DNA of 6,652 bases from an uncultured Ruminococcus sp. (GCA_902766305.1 CACXDE010000223.1:1-6652), one strand, 5' to 3'; positions 1 to 5,611 are shown, numbered from the stretch's first letter. The notes: generated by a model not told the origin, from the letters alone. Numbers and translations: made by a program.

Positions 1-117
1 AAGTAGTGCAAGACTGATTTGGGTGCGCAGGCTCTGCGCCGGGCGGTGCTATTCCATTTTTGTTTCACCAAAGATGATACTTATCGCCGCCAACTATAAT
101 TTTACACTTAGGGGTGA

Positions 118-143
118 AACCCTTTGTTTGAAAACAAAGGGTT
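118..143. repeat. 12-bp inverted repeat downstream of spoIVA (possible terminator or dispersed repeat)
   Basis: AACCCTTTGTTT (118-129) and AAACAAAGGGTT (132-143) are perfect complements with a 2-base centre. GGGG at 111-114 and CCCC at 146-149 can extend the stem. The repeat lies 55 bases past the spoIVA stop in the direction of that gene. Read on the minus strand it is not followed directly by a clean T-run, so it is a weak candidate for an intrinsic terminator. It may instead be part of a dispersed genomic repeat. The rest of 1-197 contains a second short hairpin (GCGCAG 25-30 / CTGCGC 34-39) and no gene that I can support. Confidence 0.45.
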
Positions 144-197
144 ATCCCCCAGACCCCCTTCCTAAAAAACTAAAATTTTGCAAAACAATTTTTTCAG

Positions 198-1676
198 TTA
201 CAGAATAATACATATAAGCCCGTTGCAGCCGTCATTTATTATACGCTCAACAGTCTCTCTTACCTTTGTCCTTGCATCGCTCGGCATTCTGTACAGCTTA
301 TTGTGAAGCCCCTCTCCCACAAGCTCGTGAAGCGACTTGCCGAATATATTTGAATCCCAGATTTTTCCGGGATCTTCCTCAAACTCCTTCATCAGATAAG
401 CTATCAGCTCCTCAGACTGCTGTTCCGAACCGACTATCGGTGTTATCTCTGTCTGTATGGTTGTCTTCATCATATGAACAGAAGGTGCTTTCGCTCTCAG
501 CCGTATTCCGTAGCGTCCGCTCTGCTTTATGATTTCCGGCTCGTCAAGCATCAGTTCATCAGTTTCAGGCATTACAATACCGTATCCGCTTTCATTCACA
601 TCATTGAACGCATCCATAACCCTGCTGTATTTCTTTTTCATTTCAGACAGCTGTGTCATGATACTGAGCAGACTGCCCTCGTCTTCAACATCCATACCCG
701 TCTTTTCACTCAGAACCTTATAGAACAGTGATTCATCAAGCCTTACACCTATCCTCGCCCTGCCTGTTCCCAAATCTATATTTGTTGTTTCCGCAAAGGT
801 GACATAGCTGCATTCCCTTATTTTGTCCGCAATATCTGCGACCTCCTTTATGCGTCCGGCATCCTTTGCCGCATTTTTTATACAGTCCATCAATTCTGTC
901 CTTATTTTATGTTCTCTTTCCAATAAAGTGATCCACTTCGGCATATCTATCTTTATTTCCTTTACCGGAAACTCAAAGAGTATTCTTGCCAGTATTTTCT
1001 TTATCTCTTCCTCGCCTATGTCCATACAGCTTACAGCCATAACAGGAACACCATATTTTTCCGTCATTTCCTTTGCTGTCTTTTGTGCTGCTTCAGACTG
1101 CGGATCCGAGCTGTTCAGAAGTATGATAAAAGGCTTATTGATCTCTCTGAGTTCATTTATCACACGTTCTTCCGCTTCGGCATATTCTTCTCTAGGTATA
1201 TCACTTATTGACCCGTCTGTCGTTATTACAAGACCTATCGTAGAATGCTCGGTTATTACCTTTTTGGTACCTATTTCAGCAGCCATATTGAACGGTATTG
1301 ATTCTTCAAACCAGGGAGTCTTTACCATTCTCGGCGATTCATCTTCAATATACCCGATAGCGCTCGGCACAATATAACCAACACAGTCTATCATCCTGAC
1401 ACGGAATCCCGATACTCCGTCAAGACTTATCTCGACCGCATCCTCCGGAATAAACTTCGGCTCTGTAGTCATAATAGTCCTGCCGGCTGCCGACTGGGGA
1501 AGCTCATCCGTTGCCCTGTCCCTTCTGCCCTGATCCTCAATATTTGGTATGACCAGAGTATCCATAAACTTTTTTATAAATGTTGATTTACCGGTACGCA
1601 CGGGACCTACAATACCAAGATATATATCTCCTCCAGTACGTCTTGCAATATCACTGTAAATATTGATTCTGTCCAT
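198..1676 (-). CDS. spoIVA: Stage IV sporulation protein A (SpoIVA), spore-coat basement-layer ATPase
   Basis: SpoIVA is a mother-cell cytoskeletal ATPase that polymerises irreversibly around the forespore and anchors the coat; its loss also affects the cortex. The product has 492 residues, the same length as the Bacillus protein, and is recognisable end to end. The N-terminal TRAFAC-like GTPase-fold domain carries a Walker A motif, GPVRTGKST (residues 24-32, Lys30). A threonine pair lies at 70-71 (TIMTTEP), and the Walker B segment RMIDCVG contains Asp97. These positions match those studied in B. subtilis SpoIVA. The middle and C-terminal regions form the polymerisation and coat-anchoring part, and the protein ends in the family-typical GLICIIL, the segment involved in SpoVM contact. 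The ATG at 1676 is supported by GGAGG (1682-1686) five bases upstream. The gene follows sipL by 54 bp on the same strand, so the two are probably co-transcribed under sigma-E. The sequence looks intact, with no missing key residue. Confidence 0.97.
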   Translation of the reverse strand: MDRINIYSDIARRTGGDIYLGIVGPVRTGKSTFIKKFMDTLVIPNIEDQGRRDRATDELPQSAAGRTIMTTEPKFIPEDAVEISLDGVSGFRVRMIDCVGYIVPSAIGYIEDESPRMVKTPWFEESIPFNMAAEIGTKKVITEHSTIGLVITTDGSISDIPREEYAEAEERVINELREINKPFIILLNSSDPQSEAAQKTAKEMTEKYGVPVMAVSCMDIGEEEIKKILARILFEFPVKEIKIDMPKWITLLEREHKIRTELMDCIKNAAKDAGRIKEVADIADKIRECSYVTFAETTNIDLGTGRARIGVRLDESLFYKVLSEKTGMDVEDEGSLLSIMTQLSEMKKKYSRVMDAFNDVNESGYGIVMPETDELMLDEPEIIKQSGRYGIRLRAKAPSVHMMKTTIQTEITPIVGSEQQSEELIAYLMKEFEEDPGKIWDSNIFGKSLHELVGEGLHNKLYRMPSDARTKVRETVERIINDGCNGLICIIL

Positions 1677-1730
1677 ATATGCCTCCGTTTTCTTTATCTG
1701 ATGTATACGGTGTAGAAGGATTTGCAGACC

Positions 1731-3266
1731 TTAGCTTACTACTAACATTTCACCGCCGTGAAGTATATCATTTTCAAGATCATTCTCAAGACGCAGGGAC
1801 TCAGGAGTTGTACAATAAGACCGTGCAATATCCCAGATATCCTCACCGCTGTCTGCATAATATATAGTAAGCGCAGCAGTTTTGTCATTTTCCCTGAGCG
1901 CATCTTCATCAGCTGACGCTGATATTATACATCTGCACTGCTCAGTGGAACTGATAAAAGCGTCAAGTCTTACAGCCGCTTTTACTTCAACGGAAGTATC
2001 ATCAACTATGCGGAAGCTTATATCAGCTGCACTAAGAGAATAGCTCACTGTTTGTTTATTGTACAGATCATTACATTCAGGAACAAAGCATATATCAGCT
2101 GCCTTTTCAATACAAAACGGCTGACCGTCCTTATCCTGCACAAGCATACAGATATTCAGTTTCGCCTTGATGCTTATTCCCGACTGATCCGTCTCGGTTA
2201 TCGAACTGACAGAATCCAGCCAGACATCTATCACTTCTGATACATTTCTGTCGCCTGCCGTCATTGATGCAGTAACATTCTGTATCATACGGCAGCATGG
2301 CATTACTCTGAACAGATTCTCACTCTGATATACCGGCTTAAGATCATATATAGTCGAATAAGCGTCATCTATCACAGTAATATCCTTCTGCTCATATGCA
2401 AAAACATTTGCGCAAAGTCTTGCGTCCAGTGCAACAAGGGTACTTCCCTCATCATATTCCGATCTGAGAGAAACATCATAGCTCATCACGTCAACGCTTA
2501 CATCATTTACAGTGTTTTCATTTATTCCTCTGACATCAATTATCTGACTAAGGGGAATGTGAAATGTCATTGTATCCCTTGTTCCCGTTTCTAAATCGGT
2601 AAGATAAAGGATTTTCAGTACAGCTTCACCCTTTAACATCAGCTTGTCTTCTATCGCACGGCATTCATCTGTAAGGATATTAAGTTCACTTCTGAGTATA
2701 GTTTCCGGCGTACCCTTACCGCTTCCTATATCAAGAACCTCACTCAATGAAAACTGCTGACCAGAACATCCTCTCAGGTCGCTTATCCTTACTGTATGTG
2801 AACGCTGCTGTATGTCATCGCCGTCCATATAAGTTACTATCTCGGACGGAACGCTCTTATAAACAGCTGCCATTACTGAGAATGCACCGTGTATATCAAG
2901 CTTTCTCGGACTTACAGCACGGCAGTTAAGATATTCGTTTCGTGTTCTGACACGTGATACACATTCGCTGTCCGCATTTTTTATATTGAATGAACAGGAA
3001 AACGGTGCTGAATGCTCGCAAAATCTAAGATTTCTCTTTTTGCTGTCAAGATAATACAGACGCAGCGTTATGCTGCCCTCAACATCAAGTCTGTCTCCTG
3101 TGATGCTTTTTGATGTTATTCCGGCAGACATACGGCATTTGAGTATCCTCTCCACGTCCGGACAGTAATCCGGCAGACTAAGCTCTATATCCACCGGCTG
3201 TTCCTTAGCGCCCTCGAATACCTTTTCACATACATCAAAGCCTTCTTTTTCAACCATATATTCCAT
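1731..3266 (-). CDS. sipL: SipL-like SPOCS (DUF3794)/LysM protein, SpoIVA-interacting coat morphogen
   Basis: The 511-residue protein has the SipL architecture of clostridia. An N-terminal SPOCS/DUF3794 domain (about residues 25-140) opens with the typical LPDYCPDVERILK. A second copy spans about 175-300 (from SLSEVLDIG to ANVFAYE), with a less obvious third around 310-440. A C-terminal LysM-like domain occupies about 467-510 (IYYADSGEDIWDIARSYC ... GGEMLVV). In C. difficile, SipL is the functional counterpart of SpoVID: it localises to the forespore and binds SpoIVA through its LysM domain. The immediate spoIVA neighbour fits that partnership. There is no signal peptide, consistent with a mother-cell cytoplasmic location. 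The ATG at 3266 has a strong GGAGG (3273-3277) six bases upstream. The symbol is assigned from architecture and context. A generic DUF3794/LysM protein is the alternative, but its pairing with spoIVA argues against that. Confidence 0.88.
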   Translation of the reverse strand: MEYMVEKEGFDVCEKVFEGAKEQPVDIELSLPDYCPDVERILKCRMSAGITSKSITGDRLDVEGSITLRLYYLDSKKRNLRFCEHSAPFSCSFNIKNADSECVSRVRTRNEYLNCRAVSPRKLDIHGAFSVMAAVYKSVPSEIVTYMDGDDIQQRSHTVRISDLRGCSGQQFSLSEVLDIGSGKGTPETILRSELNILTDECRAIEDKLMLKGEAVLKILYLTDLETGTRDTMTFHIPLSQIIDVRGINENTVNDVSVDVMSYDVSLRSEYDEGSTLVALDARLCANVFAYEQKDITVIDDAYSTIYDLKPVYQSENLFRVMPCCRMIQNVTASMTAGDRNVSEVIDVWLDSVSSITETDQSGISIKAKLNICMLVQDKDGQPFCIEKAADICFVPECNDLYNKQTVSYSLSAADISFRIVDDTSVEVKAAVRLDAFISSTEQCRCIISASADEDALRENDKTAALTIYYADSGEDIWDIARSYCTTPESLRLENDLENDILHGGEMLVVS

Positions 3267-3272
3267 AGCTTG

Positions 3273-3277
3273 CCTCC
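3273..3277 (-). promoter_or_regulatory. Ribosome binding site of sipL
   Basis: GGAGG on the minus strand lies six bases before the ATG at 3266-3264 and fixes that start. Confidence 0.8.
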
Positions 3278-3309
3278 TGACTCACTTTCATCTCAATCGG
3301 ATATATCAA

Positions 3310-3338
3310 TCTATATGCCGGCATATTTCTTTTTATAC
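3310..3338 (-). promoter_or_regulatory. Candidate sigma-E-like promoter for sipL-spoIVA
   Basis: On the minus strand GTATAAA (3338-3332) and CATATAGA (3317-3310) are separated by 14 bases. This resembles the mother-cell sigma-E pattern (ATA core at -35, CATACANT-like -10). Transcription would start near 3303, about 37 bases before the sipL ATG. The match is partial in both boxes, so this is an inference supported mainly by position and by the known sigma-E control of this gene class. Confidence 0.35.
3313..3326. repeat. 14-bp perfect palindrome in the sipL promoter region
   Basis: ATATGCCGGCATAT reads the same on both strands. It overlaps the candidate -10 and spacer of the sipL promoter, where a dimeric repressor could bind. 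No known operator was recognised. Confidence 0.4.
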
Positions 3339-3350
3339 CGAATGAGATGC

Positions 3351-3523
3351 TATAGTAAACGTCATTTATAAAGTCCTATTGTCAGCCTGAAAAAAATTTC
3401 ACCTCCCTGTCATTCTGAGGAGTGCAGCGACGAAGAATCTTTTGGATTACGCTGCTTTTGTGAAAAAGATCCTTCGCTTACGCTCAGGATGACATTAGGG
3501 CAAAACTTTTGTCGTTTACTATA
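3351..3523. mobile_element. MITE-like 173-bp foldback element between sipL and spoIIAA
   Basis: TATAGTAAACG (3351-3361) and CGTTTACTATA (3513-3523) are perfect 11-bp terminal inverted repeats. Inside is a second inverted pair, TGTCATTCTGAG (3408-3419) and CTCAGGATGACA (3483-3494), with one mismatch. It continues inward as an imperfect stem (CGACGAAGAATCTTTT against AAAAAGATCCTTCG). There is no coding capacity. The ends read TA-TAGTAAACG and CGTTTACTA-TA, which would fit a TA target duplication of the Tc1/mariner-IS630 kind; this is inferred from one copy only. The internal CATTCTGAG-type palindrome looks like a multi-copy dispersed repeat. The element separates the two divergent sporulation operons and abuts the spoIIA promoter region. 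Confidence 0.6.
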
Positions 3524-3531
3524 AGATATAA

Positions 3532-3538
3532 TTCGTCA
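3532..3538 (-). promoter_or_regulatory. Candidate Spo0A box upstream of spoIIA
   Basis: TTCGTCA on the plus strand is TGACGAA on the minus strand, a full match to the 0A-box core TGNCGAA. It is centred about 28 bases upstream of the centre of the candidate -10 at 3559-3567. That places it near -39 of the expected start site, where phosphorylated Spo0A acts at Bacillus spoIIA and spoIIG. A seven-base degenerate site has an appreciable chance of random occurrence, so position is the main support. Confidence 0.4.
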
Positions 3539-3558
3539 TATTATTCAGCTGCACTATG

Positions 3559-3567
3559 ATAGAATTA
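3559..3567 (+). promoter_or_regulatory. Candidate sigma-H-type -10 element of the spoIIA operon
   Basis: ATAGAATTA fits the sigma-H -10 pattern RNNGAATWW. No good sigma-H -35 (AGGAWWW) lies 11-14 bases upstream. The overlapping TATGAT (3555-3560), 16 bases after TCGTCA (3533-3538), is an alternative sigma-A reading. Either would start transcription near 3567-3574, about 65-75 bases before spoIIAA. Confidence 0.4.
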
Positions 3568-3574
3568 ATACAAC

Positions 3575-3602
3575 GGCTGATATCCGATACAGTATATCAG
3601 CC
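3575..3602. repeat. 9-bp inverted repeat in the spoIIA leader
   Basis: GGCTGATAT (3575-3583) and ATATCAGCC (3594-3602) pair perfectly around a 10-base loop. The repeat sits between the candidate promoter and the spoIIAA ribosome binding site. It could be an mRNA hairpin or an operator. No T-run follows, so it is not a standard terminator. Confidence 0.5.
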
Positions 3603-3625
3603 AGTCAGCTACTATCATTGACCTT

Positions 3626-3632
3626 AGGGAGG
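3626..3632 (+). promoter_or_regulatory. Ribosome binding site that selects the spoIIAA GTG start
   Basis: AGGGAGG lies seven bases before the GTG at 3640. The in-frame ATG at 3652 would be 19 bases away, too far, so GTG is preferred. Confidence 0.75.
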
Positions 3633-3639
3633 AATAAAG

Positions 3640-3984
3640 GTGAAAAGCAAAATGAACGGAAATGTACTTACATTGTATGTGACCGGAGAAATAGATCACA
3701 ACAATGCCCGAAGGATCAGGGAAACAGCAGATGGTCTGATACATCAGAAACATCCTTCTCTTCTGAACATGGACTTCTCCGGTGTAAGCTTCATGGACAG
3801 CTCAGGCATAGGTCTTATCATGGGTCGGTACAGGACAATGCAGCTGTACGGCGGAAAGCTTAAAGTGACAGAGATACCTGTAGAACTCAGAAGAATGATG
3901 GAGCTTTCAGGGCTTTCCGGTCTTGACGTACTTGACAGTCCTGAATCTGCATCCGACAGCCGGCAAACCTTAAACCATATATAA
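3640..3984 (+). CDS. spoIIAA: Anti-sigma F factor antagonist SpoIIAA (STAS domain)
   Basis: A single STAS domain of 114 residues covers nearly the whole protein. SpoIIAA binds SpoIIAB and releases sigma F; SpoIIAB inactivates it by phosphorylation, and SpoIIE reactivates it by dephosphorylation after asymmetric division. The diagnostic segment is MDFSGVSFMDSSGIGLIMGR (residues 44-63). Ser54, the first serine after Asp53, corresponds to the phosphorylated Ser58 of B. subtilis. GEIDH (residues 16-20) matches the family's GELDH near the N-terminus. The start is GTG, chosen from the ribosome binding site. The C-terminal tail after about residue 100 is polar and poorly conserved. This is the first gene of the operon; spoIIAB starts 23 bases after its stop. 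Confidence 0.95.
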   Translation: MKSKMNGNVLTLYVTGEIDHNNARRIRETADGLIHQKHPSLLNMDFSGVSFMDSSGIGLIMGRYRTMQLYGGKLKVTEIPVELRRMMELSGLSGLDVLDSPESASDSRQTLNHI

Positions 3985-4007
3985 TATGCCAAAGGAGTGT
4001 TTCTTAT

Positions 4008-4457
4008 ATGAATATAATAAATGAAATGAATATGGAATTTGACAGCCGTCCTGAAAACGAAAGCTTTGCAAGATCAGCGTCAGCAGCCTTTCTTATGCAG
4101 CTTGATCCCACTGTAAGCGAAATAGGAGATATCAAAACTTCCGTTTCAGAAGCAGTGACAAATTGCGTTGTACACGCATACAAAGGAACACGGGGAAAAA
4201 TAAGGATTACGATAAAATTCACTTCAGATCATACTGTTATTATAAAAATAATTGACAAAGGCTGCGGTATAGAGGATGTACATAAGGCAATGGAGCCGCT
4301 GTACACATCTGCACCGGAGGAAGAAAGGGCAGGTCTTGGCTTTGCTGTAATGCAAAGCTTTTGTGATGATGTAAATGTACGTTCAATTGTAGGAAGGGGA
4401 ACTACAGTAACGCTGAAAAAGAAGCTAAGTCCGAGGTACAGAGATGAACGGACGTGA
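4008..4457 (+). CDS. spoIIAB: Anti-sigma F factor and serine kinase SpoIIAB
   Basis: The 149-residue GHKL-type protein kinase holds sigma F inactive in the predivisional and mother cell and phosphorylates SpoIIAA. The Bergerat ATP fold is visible. The N box is SEAVTNCVVHAY (residues 47-58, with Glu48 and Asn52). The G1 box is DKGCGIED (83-90), and the lid and G2 segment is EERAGLGFAVM (105-115), closely matching the family's ERSGMGF. GRGTTVTL follows near the C-terminus. AAAGGAG (3991-3997) precedes the ATG by 10 bases. The end of the gene overlaps the start of sigF by 14 bases in another frame, so translation is probably coupled, as expected for a sigma factor and its stoichiometric inhibitor. 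Confidence 0.96.
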   Translation: MNIINEMNMEFDSRPENESFARSASAAFLMQLDPTVSEIGDIKTSVSEAVTNCVVHAYKGTRGKIRITIKFTSDHTVIIKIIDKGCGIEDVHKAMEPLYTSAPEEERAGLGFAVMQSFCDDVNVRSIVGRGTTVTLKKKLSPRYRDERT

Positions 4458-5094
4458 ACAGGCTGTAAAGGATAATATAGGGCTTGTTCATGCCTGCGCT
4501 GTACGTTTCCGCGGAAAAGGAATAGAATATGACGACCTTTATCAGGCCGGATGTGTCGGACTGATAAAAGCCGTCGATGGGTTTGATCCTTCTCTCGGTT
4601 ATCGTTTCTCAACCTATGCCGTCCCCGTTATTATGGGCGAGATAAAACGGATTTTTCGTGACAGCGGAAGTGTAAAGGTATCAAGAACACTGAGAGAATT
4701 ATCTTTAAAAATAGGCAAAGTCAGCGATGAGTTTATTAAAACAAACGGACGTGAACCCACTGTCTCCGAAATAGCACAGTGCCTCGGCAGCAGTGAAGAA
4801 ACTGTTGCCGAGGCAATAGGTGCTAATACTCCTCCTATATCCCTGACTGCTGTAGATGAGAATGGTCAGGCTGAAACAGATATCCCTGTCCCCTCACATG
4901 ATGGAAAAATCATTGAAATAATGTCCCTCCATACAGAACTTAATAAGCTGCACCCGTCTGACAGAAAGCTTATAGAGCTGCGTTTTTTCCGTCATATGAC
5001 TCAGACAGCAGCTGCCAGACAATTAGGAATGACTCAGGTACAGGTGTCCAGACGTGAAAAGAAAATCCTTGATTCTTTGAGAGAAAAGCTTTAG
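4444..5094 (+). CDS. sigF: RNA polymerase sigma factor SigF (SpoIIAC), forespore-specific
   Basis: Sigma F is the first compartment-specific sigma factor of sporulation. The 216-residue protein has region 2 (about residues 10-75), containing YDDLYQAGCVGLIKAVDGFD and RFSTYAVPVIMGEIKR. Region 3 follows (about 76-150), from RDSGSVKVSRTLRELS through GREPTVSEIAQCLG. Region 4 is at about 165-216 and ends in a helix-turn-helix with QTAAARQLGMTQVQVSRREKKIL. VPxIxGEIxR and the QVQVSRxEKKIL end are shared with Bacillus SigF. It is shorter than the 255-residue Bacillus protein, and the roughly 30 missing residues are all N-terminal. An in-frame TAA at 4426-4428 rules out a longer form. GAGG (4433-4436) lies seven bases before the ATG. 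SigG is the main alternative, but placement directly after spoIIAA-spoIIAB settles it. Confidence 0.95.
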   Translation: MNGREQAVKDNIGLVHACAVRFRGKGIEYDDLYQAGCVGLIKAVDGFDPSLGYRFSTYAVPVIMGEIKRIFRDSGSVKVSRTLRELSLKIGKVSDEFIKTNGREPTVSEIAQCLGSSEETVAEAIGANTPPISLTAVDENGQAETDIPVPSHDGKIIEIMSLHTELNKLHPSDRKLIELRFFRHMTQTAAARQLGMTQVQVSRREKKILDSLREKL

Positions 5095-5098
5095 AGAA

Positions 5099-5232
5099 TA
5101 AGCTCAGAGCGCAGGGCTCAGAGTGCAGAGCGTGCCGCTTTCAAACTTTTTTCTTTTGTTCGTCATCATTGTACATTGAACATTGCACATTGTACATTGT
5201 ATACTTGCCCTGCACTTTTAGCTCTGAGCTTA
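5099..5232. repeat. Foldback repeat region downstream of sigF
   Basis: TAAGCTCAGAGC (5099-5110) and GCTCTGAGCTTA (5221-5232) are perfect 12-bp inverted repeats. Inside them GCAGGGC (5111-5117) pairs with GCCCTGC (5207-5213). The left arm also contains a 14-bp tandem duplication (5102-5115 and 5116-5129, two mismatches). A T-run (5147-5152) after short hairpins could help end sigF transcription. The region lies between the convergent sigF and spoVM genes and may act as a two-way terminator, but no textbook terminator was found. Confidence 0.55.
5167..5201. repeat. Heptanucleotide tandem repeat, five units
   Basis: Five consecutive 7-base units are visible: CATTGTA, CATTGAA, CATTGCA, CATTGTA, CATTGTA. 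They sit in the loop of the larger inverted repeat. A further 7-base rhythm (TCCTGAT, TCCTGAC) appears at 5234-5247. No coding function was seen. Confidence 0.85.
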
Positions 5233-5256
5233 ACTCCTGATTCCTGACTTCTAAAA

Positions 5257-5352
5257 CTATCTTTCTTCCTTGGTTTTTATCTTTGGGATGCTGAACATTT
5301 TCCTCAGAAAGAAACTCCAGAACTTCGGATTATCAACAACTACAAATTTCAT
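5257..5352 (-). CDS. spoVM: Stage V sporulation protein M (SpoVM), 31-residue coat-anchoring peptide
   Basis: The ORF is too short for usual gene finders. The product starts MKF and carries PKF at 9-11, Arg17 and Met19. B. subtilis SpoVM, recalled from memory, has M1-K2-F3, P9-K10-F11, R17 and M19 at exactly the same positions. Residues 11-22 can form an amphipathic helix with large hydrophobics (F11, W12, F14, F15, L16, M19, F20). A charged tail (KIKTKEER) makes the protein 31 residues against 26 in Bacillus. SpoVM inserts shallowly into the convex outer forespore membrane, where Pro9 is important, and recruits SpoIVA. A strong GGAGG (5359-5363) lies six bases before the ATG. The gene starts 13 bp after the stop of the 50-residue gene, so the two form one operon. 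Its location near spoIVA and sipL adds support. Confidence 0.85.
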   Translation of the reverse strand: MKFVVVDNPKFWSFFLRKMFSIPKIKTKEER

Positions 5353-5358
5353 AAGCTG

Positions 5359-5363
5359 CCTCC
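5359..5363 (-). promoter_or_regulatory. Ribosome binding site of spoVM
   Basis: GGAGG lies six bases before the spoVM ATG, within the 13-bp gap to the upstream gene. Its surroundings (GGAGGCAGCTTATGAAA) resemble those of the upstream gene (GGAGGCGGCTTTATGAAA), so both genes have near-identical translation signals. Confidence 0.8.
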
Positions 5364-5365
5364 GT

Positions 5366-5518
5366 TCAACAGGTTCTGCCGCAGCGCAGGGTGCATACAG
5401 CAACTATCACAAGAACAACAACTGCAATAAAAGCTATCCACTCATCCGGCAGAATAACACCTGCAAGCAGTCCCAGTCCGAAGGTCAGTGCACATTTGGA
5501 AACACTGTATTTTTTCAT
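5366..5518 (-). CDS. Small cysteine-tailed membrane protein, 50 residues, upstream of spoVM
   Basis: I do not recognise this gene with certainty. The chosen start is the ATG at 5518 because GGAGG (5525-5529) lies seven bases upstream; an in-frame ATG at 5590 has no such support. The protein begins MKKYSVSK. A short hydrophobic stretch follows (about 9-23, ALTFGLGLLAGVIL), then a PDEW turn (24-27), then a strong membrane helix (about 28-44). It ends in a cysteine tail with C42, C46 and C50, plus C9 near the N-terminus. This suggests a helical hairpin or single-span inner-membrane peptide, with cysteines available for metal or disulfide chemistry. Its tight coupling to spoVM suggests expression during sporulation, possibly at the forespore membrane. 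The function is unknown. Confidence 0.7.
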   Translation of the reverse strand: MKKYSVSKCALTFGLGLLAGVILPDEWIAFIAVVVLVIVAVCTLRCGRTC

Positions 5519-5524
5519 AAAGCC

Positions 5525-5529
5525 GCCTC
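5525..5529 (-). promoter_or_regulatory. Ribosome binding site that sets the start of the 50-residue gene
   Basis: GGAGG on the minus strand lies seven bases before the ATG at 5518-5516. It decides the short form over the in-frame upstream ATG at 5590. Confidence 0.75.
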
Positions 5530-5611
5530 CGTTCACACAGCTGCCTGCACTATCAGAATGCCGCTGCATACTTTGCATCAGAGCATTCACCTTACAGTTT
5601 CATAATACGCA

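Noticed and set aside
23..208. Plus-strand 61-codon ORF at the left edge
   Set aside because: It runs through the inverted repeats at 118-143 and into the end of spoIVA. There is no ribosome binding site and no recognisable protein character.
823..1377. 184-codon plus-strand ORF
   Set aside because: It lies wholly antisense to spoIVA, is low in complexity (serine and isoleucine rich), and is a codon-shadow of a well-supported gene.
1677..1730. Separate sigma-E promoter for spoIVA in the 54-bp gap after sipL
   Set aside because: A GTATACAT-like stretch exists, but no matching -35 at the right spacing was found, so co-transcription with sipL is simpler.
4229..4612. Minus-strand 127-codon ORF across spoIIAB and sigF
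   Set aside because: Shadow of two clearly identified plus-strand genes.
5167..5201. CRISPR array
   Set aside because: The units are seven bases in direct tandem without spacers, so this is a simple short tandem repeat.
5519..5590. Longer 74-residue form of the small membrane protein starting at 5590
   Set aside because: The extension is polar, has no good ribosome binding site, and contains the GGAGG that properly serves the ATG at 5518.
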